From Microbacterium sp. LCT-H2 (GTDB lineage Bacteria; Actinomycetota; Actinomycetes; Actinomycetales; Microbacteriaceae): a stretch of 64,000 nucleotides of DNA. The first letter of the stretch is position 1, and each line of letters begins with the position of its first letter. Shown here one piece after another: positions 56,097-64,000 of this stretch. The position numbers and the translations under genes were made by a program. The notes under the pieces are model-generated. The model was not told the DNA's origin, made no database searches, and worked only from the letters and a program-made list of their open reading frames with translations. The stretch spans positions 1 to 64,000 of the forward strand of contig NZ_MODW01000007.1 of NCBI RefSeq assembly GCF_001866135.1, in the 5' to 3' direction.

Positions 56097-57596
56097 GTGT
56101 CCGACACCCCCGCCCCCCGCCCCGACCCGCTCCGCAGCGCCGCGCTCGCCGCGGATCTGGACGACGCCGACCTCCGCTCCGAGCCCCTGCGTCGCCTCTG
56201 GGGAGAGGAGGCGGACGATGCCCTGGGCCGTGGCCTGCGGGAGCCCATCCTGCGGGCGATCGCCGGGGACGAGGGCGTGCTCGCGACCCTCGGGCGGCTC
56301 CTGGTGCTCGGGCTTCCGCAGCCCCGAGCGGCGGTGGAGCGTGCCCTGCCCACCCTCGGCGTGGCCGGTCTGGAGGCGCTGGGCCTGGCGACGATCGACG
56401 CCGACTCCGTGACTCCGATCGCGCTGCTGCGCCCGCAGTCGTTCGTCGACGAGGACGGCGTCGGGGAGTGGTGGATCGCGAGCGATCTCGACGAGGTCGC
56501 CCTCGACGGCCCGCTGCCCGCCGATCACGTGCTCGGTGTGGGCGGCGCCTCCCGCACGCTCGCCGAGACGGTCGTGCCGCTCGCGGTGGACCGTGCGCTC
56601 GACCTCGGCACGGGCTGCGGCATCCAGGCGCTCCTCGTCGCTCGGCGCGCCGGCCGGGTCGTCGCCACCGATGTCTCTCGCCGCGCCCTCGCCTACGCCG
56701 CGTTGAACGCGCAGCTCAACGGGGTCACGAACATCGAGTTCCGTCACGGGAGCATGTTCGAGCCGGTCGCCGGGGAGGCGTTCGACCTCATCGTCTCGAA
56801 CCCGCCGTTCGTGATCACGCCCCGCACGGAGGGGGTGCCCGCCTACGAGTATCGCGACGGCGGACTCGTCGGAGACGCGCTGGTCGAGCAGTTCGTGCGC
56901 ACGGCACCGGCCCACCTCACCCCCGGCGGCATCGCCCAGCTTCTCGGCAACTGGGAGTCCCGCACGGGGATCACGGGCCTCGCCCGGCTGGACGCGTGGG
57001 TGCCCGCGGACCTCGATCTGTGGGTGGTGGAGCGGGAGGAGCTGTCGCCCCTCGCGTACGCGGAGCTGTGGATCAGGGACGGCGGCATCACACCGCGCGA
57101 TGCCGCGTTCACTCCGCTGCTGACCGCGTGGCTCGACGACTTCGCCGCGCGGGGCGTGACCGCGATCGGCTTCGGCTACGTGCTGCTCCGCCGCGGGCAG
57201 GGGGAGCCGCTGCGGCGGTCGGAGCGGATCTCGCAGCCCGTGGCGAACGTGGGGGCGGCGCTCGGCCTCGGCCTCACGGCCCACGATGCGCTCGCCGACG
57301 GACTGCCCGACACGCTCGTCGTGGCCCCCGACGTCACGGAGGCGCGTCACCTGCTCCCCGGCAACGACGACCCGAGCGTGATCGAGCTGCGTCAGGGCGG
57401 CGGGTTCGCGCGGACGGTCGCGGTGGACCCGGCGCTGGCCGGGTTCGTCGGCGCCTGCGACGGGGAACTCCAGGTGCTGCAGATCGCCCCCGCTCTCGCC
57501 GACCTCTTCGAGGTGCCCTTCGCGCAGCTCTGGGCGGAGCTCGAGCCGCGCATCCGAGGACTCGTGCTCGACGGCTTCCTCCTCCCGGGGGAATAG
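56097..57596 (+). CDS. Class I SAM-dependent methyltransferase, HemK-like
   Basis: The 499-residue protein has a DUF7059-like N-terminal region (to about 140), then a methyltransferase domain with ALDLGTGCGIQALLVARR, VVATDVSRRALAYA and the NPPF motif in DLIVSNPPFVITPR. A C-terminal domain of about 190 residues follows. NPPY/F enzymes methylate amino groups of proteins or nucleic acids. GTG at 56097 is favoured; TAGAGT (56084-56089) lies seven bases ahead without a ribosome site, suggesting a leaderless transcript. GTG 56088 is an alternative. Confidence 0.88.
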   Translation: MSDTPAPRPDPLRSAALAADLDDADLRSEPLRRLWGEEADDALGRGLREPILRAIAGDEGVLATLGRLLVLGLPQPRAAVERALPTLGVAGLEALGLATIDADSVTPIALLRPQSFVDEDGVGEWWIASDLDEVALDGPLPADHVLGVGGASRTLAETVVPLAVDRALDLGTGCGIQALLVARRAGRVVATDVSRRALAYAALNAQLNGVTNIEFRHGSMFEPVAGEAFDLIVSNPPFVITPRTEGVPAYEYRDGGLVGDALVEQFVRTAPAHLTPGGIAQLLGNWESRTGITGLARLDAWVPADLDLWVVEREELSPLAYAELWIRDGGITPRDAAFTPLLTAWLDDFAARGVTAIGFGYVLLRRGQGEPLRRSERISQPVANVGAALGLGLTAHDALADGLPDTLVVAPDVTEARHLLPGNDDPSVIELRQGGGFARTVAVDPALAGFVGACDGELQVLQIAPALADLFEVPFAQLWAELEPRIRGLVLDGFLLPGE

Positions 57597-57624
57597 TCGC
57601 GGCTTCCATGCGTTCGAATACACC

Positions 57625-58683
57625 ATGAAGGCTTTCGGATTCCTCTCGTTCGGTCACTACGCCGACGTGCCCGGCTCGGCCACCCGCACTGCGGGCGACA
57701 TGCTGAAGCAGACCATCGAGATCGCGGAGGGCGCCGACGAGCTCGGCGTCAACGGCGCCTACGTGCGGGTGCACCACTGGGCTCGCCAGGCGGCGTCCCC
57801 GATGCCGCTGCTGACGGCCATGGCCGCGCGCACCGAGCGGATCGAGGTCGGGACCGGCGTGATCGACATGCGCTACGAGAACCCGTTCCAGTTCGCGGAG
57901 GAGGCGGCCGCGCTCGACCTCATCGCGGACGGGCGCATCGCGCTCGGCGTGAGCCGTGGGTCACCCGAGACGGCGCTGCGCGGCTACGAGACCTTCGGTT
58001 TCCGCGACGAGGAGGACCCGGAGCGCGGCAGCGTGCTCGCGCGGGAGAAGTTCGAGATCTTCCTGCGGGCCATCGACGGCGAGCGACTCGCCCCCGGCGA
58101 CCCCCGGATGGTGGGCGCGGGACAATACCTCGCGATCGAGCCGCAGTCGCCCACGCTGCGTGATCACATCTGGTGGGGCTCGGGTTCGCGCGCCACGGCC
58201 GAGGAGACCGGACGCCAGGGGCTCAACATGATGAGCTCGACGCTCGTGACCGAGGCCACGGGGCAGCCGTTCCACGAGCTGCAGCGCGAGCAGATCGAGC
58301 TGTTCCGCTCCGCCTACCGTGACGCCGGCCACACCGGGTCGCCGCGGGTGTCGGTCAGCCGCAGTGTGTTCCCGCTCGTGTCGGACATGGACCGCGCCTA
58401 CTTCGGGCTGCGCAGCGAGGAGAACGCCGACCAGATCGGCATCATCGACGGGTTCCGCTCCACGTTCGGCAAGACCTACGCCGCGGAGCCCGATGTGCTC
58501 ATCGAGCAGCTCCGAAAGGACGAGGCCGTCATGGCCGCCGACACCCTCATGCTGACGATCCCGAACCAGCTCGGGCCGGAGTACAATCTCCACGTGCTCG
58601 AGGCGTTCGCGGAGCACGTGGCGCCGGCCCTCGGCTGGAAGCCCAACACGGAGGGTCCGGTCCAGGGCGACCCCGTGGCCTGA
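57625..58683 (+). CDS. LLM-class flavin-dependent oxidoreductase
   Basis: The 352-residue protein is a luciferase-like TIM barrel: MKAFGFLSFGHY at the start, VRVHHWARQAASPMPLL, VGTGVIDMRYENPFQFAEEAAALDLI across residues 73-98, ISDGR-like LIADGRIALGVSRGSPE. It uses FMN or F420; the substrate is unknown. It starts 28 bases after the methyltransferase. Confidence 0.88.
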   Translation: MKAFGFLSFGHYADVPGSATRTAGDMLKQTIEIAEGADELGVNGAYVRVHHWARQAASPMPLLTAMAARTERIEVGTGVIDMRYENPFQFAEEAAALDLIADGRIALGVSRGSPETALRGYETFGFRDEEDPERGSVLAREKFEIFLRAIDGERLAPGDPRMVGAGQYLAIEPQSPTLRDHIWWGSGSRATAEETGRQGLNMMSSTLVTEATGQPFHELQREQIELFRSAYRDAGHTGSPRVSVSRSVFPLVSDMDRAYFGLRSEENADQIGIIDGFRSTFGKTYAAEPDVLIEQLRKDEAVMAADTLMLTIPNQLGPEYNLHVLEAFAEHVAPALGWKPNTEGPVQGDPVA

Positions 58684-58704
58684 TCCGGCACGGCGGTCCG
58701 GCTC

Positions 58705-58733
58705 TTGACAGCGGCCGCGCGACGACCGACGCT
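58705..58733 (+). promoter_or_regulatory. Candidate promoter of the reductase gene at 58782
   Basis: A perfect TTGACA (58705-58710), 17 bases, then GACGCT (58728-58733), which keeps the A and final T of a -10. It would give a leader of about 40 bases with a TCGGAGGCACC ribosome site. Confidence 0.5.
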
Positions 58734-58781
58734 GGGGACGGCGCGCCGACTGGCGCCCGTCCCTACTGCTTCGGAGGCACC

Positions 58782-59432
58782 ATGACCCGCGTGCGCGTCG
58801 ACCTCAACATCACCCTCGACGGCTTCGCCACGACGACCGACCAGACGCCGGAGAACCCCTTTGGCGAGGACTGGGGACGCCTCACCGCGGCCTACACGGC
58901 GACCCGCACCTTCCAGGAGCGCGTCTTCCACGACACGAGCGGTGCGGGCACCACCGGGGTGGACGAGAAGTACGCGGCGCAGTACTTCCAAGGCATCGGC
59001 GCCGAGATCATGGGGGCCGGGATGTTCGGGCTCCACGCGAACCCGGACGACCCGGAGTGGCGCGGCTGGTGGGGCGAGGAGCCGCCGTTCGAGGTGCCGG
59101 TGTTCGTCCTCACCCACACGCCGCGACCGCCGATCGAGTTCGCGAACGGCACGAGCTTCCGCTTCCTCTCCGCGACCCCGGAGGAGGCGCTGCGGGAAGC
59201 CGTGGCCGTGGCCGGAGGGCGTGACGTGCGCGTCGGCGGCGGGGCGACGACGGTCCGCGAGTTCCTGCGCGCCGGGCTCGTCGACGACCTGCACGTGGGC
59301 ATCACCCCCATCCTCACCGGCAGCGGCATCCGGCTCTGGGACGACCTGCGGGGCCTCGAGGCCGGCTATCGCGTGACGTCCGAGGTCGCGGAGTCCGGGG
59401 TGACTCACATCACGTTCTCCCGCGCGGACTGA
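58782..59432 (+). CDS. Dihydrofolate reductase family (RibD C-terminal) protein
   Basis: The 216-residue protein has the RibD C-terminal/DHFR-like fold: RVRVDLNITLDGFATT at the start, IMGAGMFG, FVLTHTPRPP, VRVGGGATTVREFLRAGLVDDLHVGI and late LTGSGIRLWDD. It is probably an NADPH-dependent reductase of unknown substrate. ATG 58782 follows TCGGAGGCACC. It may be read from its own promoter. Confidence 0.9.
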   Translation: MTRVRVDLNITLDGFATTTDQTPENPFGEDWGRLTAAYTATRTFQERVFHDTSGAGTTGVDEKYAAQYFQGIGAEIMGAGMFGLHANPDDPEWRGWWGEEPPFEVPVFVLTHTPRPPIEFANGTSFRFLSATPEEALREAVAVAGGRDVRVGGGATTVREFLRAGLVDDLHVGITPILTGSGIRLWDDLRGLEAGYRVTSEVAESGVTHITFSRAD

Positions 59433-59445
59433 GGCTCCGGCGCGC

Positions 59446-59495
59446 GGTCGCAGAGTTGCACCGGGGTCGCGGGAACTCCCGGAAACCCTGCGACC
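59446..59495. repeat. Nested intergenic palindrome
   Basis: GGTCGCAG (59446-59453) is complementary to CTGCGACC (59488-59495), and CGGG/CCCG make a small inner hairpin around AACT. It lies between two convergent genes and could be a terminator or a REP-like element. Confidence 0.5.
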
Positions 59496-59513
59496 TCGTG
59501 CGGAAATGCGATC

Positions 59514-61271
59514 TCAGAGCGGAGGGCCGAACAGCTCCTCGCCGTGCTCGTGGAGGATCCGGTACGCGTCGGCGAAGGTCTCCGGTTCCTTCTCGCCCGG
59601 CGCGCCGTACCGGGCGAGAAGGAGCCCGAGGAGGCCGCGGGCGGGAGGAGTGAGCGGCTTGAGGTGATCCGCCTCGTTCGGCTGCGGGGTGCCGCCCTCG
59701 GGGTTCGGCGGGGTGTACGCGGGCGTGGTCACGGGCCAGTCGGCCGGGTGCCGCGGCTTGTCGAGGTTCACGACGTTGAGCAGCGTGTTGGCCGACTGAT
59801 CGCGGTCGTTCAGCGGCTCCAGGCCGTGCAGGCGCGACAGCGTGGCCGTGACCGATCCGTGGTGCATCTCGTCGTGGATGATCGTGCCGCGCCGCGTGTA
59901 CGCCGACACCGCGATCGCCGGGACACGACAGCCGAGCCGGTCGAACGTGAAGCCCATCTCCCCGGCGCCGGTGTCCTTCGTGGGTTTCGTGGCTGCGGGT
60001 GGCGGCACGTGGTCGTAACAGCCCCCGTGCTCGTCGAACGTGATGAGCAGCAGCGTGTTCACGGCGTTCGAGCCACCGGGCGTCGCGCTCGTGCGCACGG
60101 CCTCGTAGACGTCGTGGATGAGCCGATCGCCCGCCCGCACATCGGAGATGGCGCTGTCGTACACAGGCTCGCCGTCGACCACGCTCGCCCGCGGCTTCCC
60201 GAACGGCGGATGGAAGTCGTTGTGGTCGTAGACCATTCGCGGCTCGATGAATGCGTACGCCGGGAGGGTGCCGTTCTTCGCGTCGGCGTAGAAATCCTCC
60301 ATCGTGCCGAAATGATCCGTGCGCCAGTACTTCTCCAGCACCGCCGCATGCAGCATCCCCGTGAACGAGACGAGCTGGAGTTCGTCGATGTAGATCCGCC
60401 AGCTCACCTTCCGGTCTTCCAGGCGGTTGAACACGGTCGGCGCGGCTGGGGCGTCGAGCCACTTCCGGTAGCCGCCGCCGGCCTGGTTCGTCACGAAGCC
60501 GTGCGAGGTCGACGCATGGAAGAAGGAGCGGTTGCAGAAGGTTTGGGAGGGCACCCCGGCGTACCAGTGGTCGAACACGGCGAACTCGGCGGCGAGGGTC
60601 GAGAGCACCGGGAGCATCTCCGGGGAGAACGAGCCCATGATGTGCCGCGCCTCGTCCAGGCCCGGCTCCTTCCCGTCCCGCAGCCGGCGGAAGTTGATGA
60701 TGTAGTCCTTGAGGAAGCCGGACATCGTCGCCTTCTCGCCATGGGTGGGGGCGTTGAAGGGCGTGGTCATCTGGTCGACGAACAGGTCGGCGTTGGTCTT
60801 CGGGTCGACGGTGCCGAAGATCTGCGTGTTGACGTGCGGGTACTCCTCACCCGGGTCCGGATCGGGGAGGCTCATGATGCGGTCGGTGTCGCCCCGGTAG
60901 ACGTGCGCCTCCACGACCGTGCCGTCCGGGGCGGTGTTGCTGTACGAGCCGAAGTCGAGCCCCTCGAACGTCTCGCCCTGCGGCACATTCTGCTTCGTGT
61001 AGAGGTAGCCGAGGAGGTTGTCGAACGAACGGTTCTCGCCCATCACGACGACGAGGTGGTCGAAGCCCGGCTCGCTGCGCGGAGTGAGGGCGGCGAAGGG
61101 ATCCGGATCGTCGGCGAAGCCGTCCCGTCCCCCGGCGACGGAGGCCCCGATCGCCGCCCCTCCCGCTCCTCCGATCACCGCTCCCGCCAGGGCTGCGCCG
61201 CCCGCGGCGAGGAATCCGCGCCGGGAGGGGTCGCGGGGAGGGGCGTCGGAGGGGCTGTCGGCGTCGACCAT
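59514..61271 (-). CDS. Tat-exported phosphoesterase, phospholipase C/acid phosphatase family
   Basis: The 585-residue protein has a twin-arginine signal (PSRRGFLAAGGAALAGAVIG) and the phosphoesterase domain with metal site VVVMGENRSFDNLLGYL, HWYAGVPSQTFCNRSF, LLLITFDEHGGCYDHVPPP and late HDEMHHGSVTATL. It hydrolyses phosphate esters or phospholipids outside the membrane. The substrate is not clear; acid phosphatase-like AcpA and PLC proteins share these motifs. A neighbouring sortase-linked phosphatase suggests phosphate scavenging. Confidence 0.9.
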   Translation of the reverse strand: MVDADSPSDAPPRDPSRRGFLAAGGAALAGAVIGGAGGAAIGASVAGGRDGFADDPDPFAALTPRSEPGFDHLVVVMGENRSFDNLLGYLYTKQNVPQGETFEGLDFGSYSNTAPDGTVVEAHVYRGDTDRIMSLPDPDPGEEYPHVNTQIFGTVDPKTNADLFVDQMTTPFNAPTHGEKATMSGFLKDYIINFRRLRDGKEPGLDEARHIMGSFSPEMLPVLSTLAAEFAVFDHWYAGVPSQTFCNRSFFHASTSHGFVTNQAGGGYRKWLDAPAAPTVFNRLEDRKVSWRIYIDELQLVSFTGMLHAAVLEKYWRTDHFGTMEDFYADAKNGTLPAYAFIEPRMVYDHNDFHPPFGKPRASVVDGEPVYDSAISDVRAGDRLIHDVYEAVRTSATPGGSNAVNTLLLITFDEHGGCYDHVPPPAATKPTKDTGAGEMGFTFDRLGCRVPAIAVSAYTRRGTIIHDEMHHGSVTATLSRLHGLEPLNDRDQSANTLLNVVNLDKPRHPADWPVTTPAYTPPNPEGGTPQPNEADHLKPLTPPARGLLGLLLARYGAPGEKEPETFADAYRILHEHGEELFGPPL

Positions 61272-61280
61272 GCCGCGATC

Positions 61281-61529
61281 CTACGACCGTCCCCTCCGAA
61301 ATCGTCCCGTTCTGGGTTCGCGATCTCGGGTGAGTGCGTCGATCCAGATGTCGGCGTAGTCGTTGGCGCCGCTCTGGATGCCGGTCACACGCGGGGTCGG
61401 CGACGTTCCCACGGAGACCGTCGGTGTCGGATCGGACGCGGTCTCGACCTGGACGCACGCTGTCAGTGCCATAGCGAGGAAGATGACGGCGCCGGTGAGA
61501 GCGGAGGCGCGGCGGAGAGACCGGTGCAT
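61281..61529 (-). CDS. Small putative lipoprotein, 82 residues
   Basis: The N-terminus has Arg residues, a hydrophobic helix and lipobox LTAC with Cys25, then a Thr/Pro-rich linker (DPTPTVSVGTSPTP). The end is highly basic (RTGRFRRGRS), close to a possible frameshift or truncation. It lies nine bases upstream of the phosphoesterase start and may be co-transcribed. Function unknown. Confidence 0.5.
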   Translation of the reverse strand: MHRSLRRASALTGAVIFLAMALTACVQVETASDPTPTVSVGTSPTPRVTGIQSGANDYADIWIDALTRDREPRTGRFRRGRS

Positions 61530-61559
61530 GACGCGAGCCTAGAGCGAGGATGCCTGGCC

Positions 61560-61645
61560 GTGCACGACTTCGGAGATTCGTATCGACGCGCCGGGGCCGC
61601 CCCTCCGGGTGCGGGGTGTCGGCCGAGAACTCCGAAGTCGTGCAC
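61560..61645. repeat. 16-bp perfect inverted repeat with 54-base centre
   Basis: GTGCACGACTTCGGAG (61560-61575) and its exact complement CTCCGAAGTCGTGCAC (61630-61645). It lies between the small lipoprotein and the metallophosphoesterase terminator and outside any gene. It could be a REP/MITE-like element. Confidence 0.8.
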
Positions 61646-61656
61646 GCGAGGGACGG

Positions 61657-61690
61657 CACGGGCGCCGCCGAGAGACCGGCGGCGCCCGTG
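61657..61690 (-). terminator. Terminator after the metallophosphoesterase gene
   Basis: CACGGGCGCCGCCG and its complement make a 14-bp stem with a six-base loop, 16 bases beyond the stop at 61706. Confidence 0.8.
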
Positions 61691-61705
61691 GAGGGAGGGA
61701 ACCGG

Positions 61706-64000
61706 TTACGCGGCTTCCGTCGTCTCGACCTCCGCGGTCGCACGGCGGCGACGCAGGGCGAACAGGCCGAGGCCGGCGGCGAGCAGCACGATGGCCCCGA
61801 TGACGAACGGCATGCTGTCGGCGCCCGTCGTCGCGAGGTCGCCGTCGGTTGCGCCACCCGAGCCGTTCTCGCCGGGGACGACCGCTCCGCCACCGGCCGC
61901 CGAGGTGACGGTGAGGGAGGCCGTCACCTCGGTGCCGTCGGGGAGGATCACGGCGAGCGTGTGCGTTCCCGCCGGAGTTCCGGCGGGAATGGTGACAATG
62001 CGCGAGAACGTGCCGTCGGCCGCGACCGTGACCGTGCCGAGGGACACCGGGTCGGATCGCAGCTCGAGGGCGACCTCGGCGCCGGCCGCGAAGCCGCCGC
62101 CCGACACCGCGAGAGTGCCCCCGGCCACGACCGAGGATGCGCCGAGCTCCACCGTCGCCGGCTTCTCGGGCTCCGGCTCCTCCGTGACCGGCGGGGTGAC
62201 GCCGGCCTCGGTGACCCACTTCTCGCCGGCGTCCGACTTCGTCACGGTGAACGTGTCGTACACGGCACCGACGGGGAGGTCCGTCGTGGCGTCCGGCTGC
62301 TTCTCGGCCAGATACGACCGGTAGACGAGCTGGTTCTTTGAGACGTCGATCACCTGGTACGTCGTCACGCCCTGACCGCGCAGCACCTGGGTGGCGCCGT
62401 TGTTGGTCCAGACGTTCTTCTCGGCGGTCTCCAGGTCGTAGTGCTTCGCGCCGGAGTTGGAGACCACGTAGACCGGTCCCGTGGTGAGGCCGGGGGTCTC
62501 GGTCGCATCCGTGTTCACGTAGCCGCGGGCGTACGTGTGGTCGTGGCCCATGAGCACGAGGTCGATGTCGTTGCGCTGGAACACCGGCAGCCACTCGGCG
62601 CGGAGCACCGGCTCGTCACGACCGGCCGAGGCCGAGAAGACCGGCTGGTGGAAGGTGACGACGTTCCACTTCGACGGGCTGTTCTGCAGCAGCAGGTCGA
62701 GCCAGGCGGCCTGGAAGCGCGTCCACAGGGTGGCGATCTGCGACGACGGGCACTCCGCCCCCGTGCAGGACGGGAGCCCGGCCGGGGTGAGGAAGGTCGT
62801 GTCGCGGGTCGCGTTCAGGGTGATGAAACGGACGCCTTGGTAGTCGGTGTAGTACGCGGTCTCGGCGGCGAACGAGCTCCAGTGATCGAAGAACGCGCGG
62901 TATTGCTGCGCGACGGCGGAGTCGCCCTTCGCGAGGTTCGCCAGCTCGCCGATGGAGCTCGTCGACGGGTTGTTGTGCGGGTACTCGAATGCGGCCTTCC
63001 AGGCCGTGAGCAGCTTGTCGCCGGAATACTCGTGGTTGCCCGGAGCGGCCATCACGTTGGTGCGGACGGCCGAGTCCTTCATGCCCTTGAACCAGTTGAC
63101 CCACTCGTTCTCGTTGCTGGAGGTGTTGATCAGGTCGCCGGCGTGCACGGAGCCGATCGACCGGGGAGCCTGCGCCTCGGCCTGCTTCACGACGCTCGGC
63201 CATGTGGTGTCGAGACCGATCTGGGCATCGCCGTAGTAGATGAACTGGAAGTCGCTCGCCTTCGGGTCGGCGGTGCGGAACTCGTACCAGTCGCTCCAGC
63301 TCCCGGGGAGGCCCACCCGGTAGCGGTAGGCGGTCGCGGGGGTGAGGTCGGTGACCGTGGCCGAGAAGTGCTTGTTCGGGTTGCCGTTCACCACTCCGGC
63401 GTCGTAGGCATCGACCGTGCGGGTGTCCCCGCCGGACGCGAGGCCGATCTCGACCTGGCCGACCGTGTGCGACGCGTCGCCGGCGAGCCAGGAGAACGAC
63501 TGCGACACCTCCGGCTTCTCGGTCGGGGTGAGGATGACGCGAGTCGGCGGGGCGACGACGGGGGTGCCAGGATCGGAGGCCTTCACGAGGGTGAGCGACG
63601 ACATGTCGAAGTAGATGTCGGAGCTCGACGCGCGGTCCTGGAACAGCGACACGGCGATCGTGTTCGTGCCGTCGCGGAGCAGGTCGCCCTCGGCGCTGAA
63701 CGTGCTGGTCAGCGGGTCGCCGTTGGAGTCGCCGGCGTACTCGACGTTGGTGGTGTCGGTGATCCGGCCGTCGACGTAGCGGGCCACTTCTTCGCCGTTG
63801 ATCCACACGATGAGCGCGTCGTCGAAGGTGACGGTGCTCTGCAGGACGGCGACCTGCTCGGCGACGCCGGCCTCCAACTCGAATGTCGTACGGAAGAAGT
63901 AGGTCGGGACCGTCGGGGCCGCCGAGCCGTCGAGGTAGTGGTTGAGGAGCGTCTTCGGGGTGTGCGGCCCGACGGGGGCGAGCGTACCGCTCTTGGCCCC
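61706..64000 (-). CDS. Sortase-anchored metallophosphoesterase, partial
   Basis: The gene starts beyond the window; 764 residues are visible. A jelly-roll-like part (to about 110) precedes a purple-acid-phosphatase N-terminal domain. The calcineurin-like catalytic domain follows, with YYGDAQIG, HAGDLIN, PGNHEYSG and LMGHDHTYARGYV holding the metal ligands. Then comes an Ig-like domain (GASSVVAGGTLAVSGGGFAAG) and a sorting signal LATTG, membrane helix and RRRR tail. It is probably a wall-anchored phosphatase for phosphate release. LATTG fits class E sortase. Confidence 0.93.
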   Translation of the reverse strand, partial: GAKSGTLAPVGPHTPKTLLNHYLDGSAAPTVPTYFFRTTFELEAGVAEQVAVLQSTVTFDDALIVWINGEEVARYVDGRITDTTNVEYAGDSNGDPLTSTFSAEGDLLRDGTNTIAVSLFQDRASSSDIYFDMSSLTLVKASDPGTPVVAPPTRVILTPTEKPEVSQSFSWLAGDASHTVGQVEIGLASGGDTRTVDAYDAGVVNGNPNKHFSATVTDLTPATAYRYRVGLPGSWSDWYEFRTADPKASDFQFIYYGDAQIGLDTTWPSVVKQAEAQAPRSIGSVHAGDLINTSSNENEWVNWFKGMKDSAVRTNVMAAPGNHEYSGDKLLTAWKAAFEYPHNNPSTSSIGELANLAKGDSAVAQQYRAFFDHWSSFAAETAYYTDYQGVRFITLNATRDTTFLTPAGLPSCTGAECPSSQIATLWTRFQAAWLDLLLQNSPSKWNVVTFHQPVFSASAGRDEPVLRAEWLPVFQRNDIDLVLMGHDHTYARGYVNTDATETPGLTTGPVYVVSNSGAKHYDLETAEKNVWTNNGATQVLRGQGVTTYQVIDVSKNQLVYRSYLAEKQPDATTDLPVGAVYDTFTVTKSDAGEKWVTEAGVTPPVTEEPEPEKPATVELGASSVVAGGTLAVSGGGFAAGAEVALELRSDPVSLGTVTVAADGTFSRIVTIPAGTPAGTHTLAVILPDGTEVTASLTVTSAAGGGAVVPGENGSGGATDGDLATTGADSMPFVIGAIVLLAAGLGLFALRRRRATAEVETTEAA

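Noticed and set aside
53796..57626. A 1276-codon minus-strand frame joining two genes
   Set aside because: The part above 55991 is the antisense of the methyltransferase; a signal peptide and ribosome site mark the real start at 55991.

Overview
The window is high-GC DNA from a Gram-positive actinobacterium, most likely a member of the Microbacteriaceae close to Microbacterium. This is inferred from the base composition, the frequent GTG starts, the actinobacterial fhaA-fhaB-pstP-rodA-pbpA-pknA-pknB cell-wall operon, crgA, the DUF3566 gene behind gyrA, the class E sortase and the LAxTG-type sorting signals. No species assignment is possible from sequence alone. The window is centred on the chromosomal replication origin.

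Layout. 1-4 kb: the 3' part of a cytochrome b gene (qcrB), a small membrane protein, then two divergent guanidine-III-like riboswitches. The plus-strand copy sits in front of a tandem pair of guanidinium-exporter-type SMR genes, followed by a cation/proton antiporter and a lipoprotein. 4-10.6 kb: one giant cell-wall-anchored protein built of about 14 DUF11/DUF7507-type repeats. 10.7-19.8 kb: tRNA-Leu and the serine/threonine kinase and peptidoglycan operon. 19.8-23.4 kb: a trpG/pabA-like amidotransferase, a 51-residue membrane protein, sortase E, crgA, an intergenic cluster of DnaA boxes, a rhomboid protease and cyclophilin. 23.5-30.7 kb: housekeeping genes, tRNA-Ala and tRNA-Ile, a DUF4097 protein with a LuxR-type two-component system, and a VIT1-family protein. 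30.7-40.7 kb: DUF3566, gyrA, gyrB, dciA, recF, dnaN, oriC and dnaA, all on the minus strand. 41.7-48.4 kb: rpmH, rnpA, yidD, yidC, jag, rsmG, a 1.7 kb gene-free stretch with six perfect parS sites, then parA and parB on the plus strand. 48.5-56 kb: a sugar porter, a broken grpB gene, trxA, trxB, murJ and a DUF6049 gene. 56-64 kb: a methyltransferase, a flavin-type monooxygenase, a reductase, a Tat-exported phosphoesterase, a small lipoprotein and a sortase-anchored metallophosphoesterase that runs off the end.

How it works together. Genes on both sides of oriC are mostly transcribed away from it, the usual co-orientation with replication. DnaA acts at oriC, has boxes in its own promoter region, and may also bind the remote cluster near crgA. 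ParA/ParB and the parS cluster handle origin segregation. The kinase operon, CrgA, MurJ and RodA/PbpA handle septal and polar wall growth. Sortase E is the likely anchor enzyme for the two surface proteins with LAVTG/LATTG signals. The least ordinary features are the paired inverted guanidine-III elements, the secondary DnaA-box cluster and the expanded parS region.
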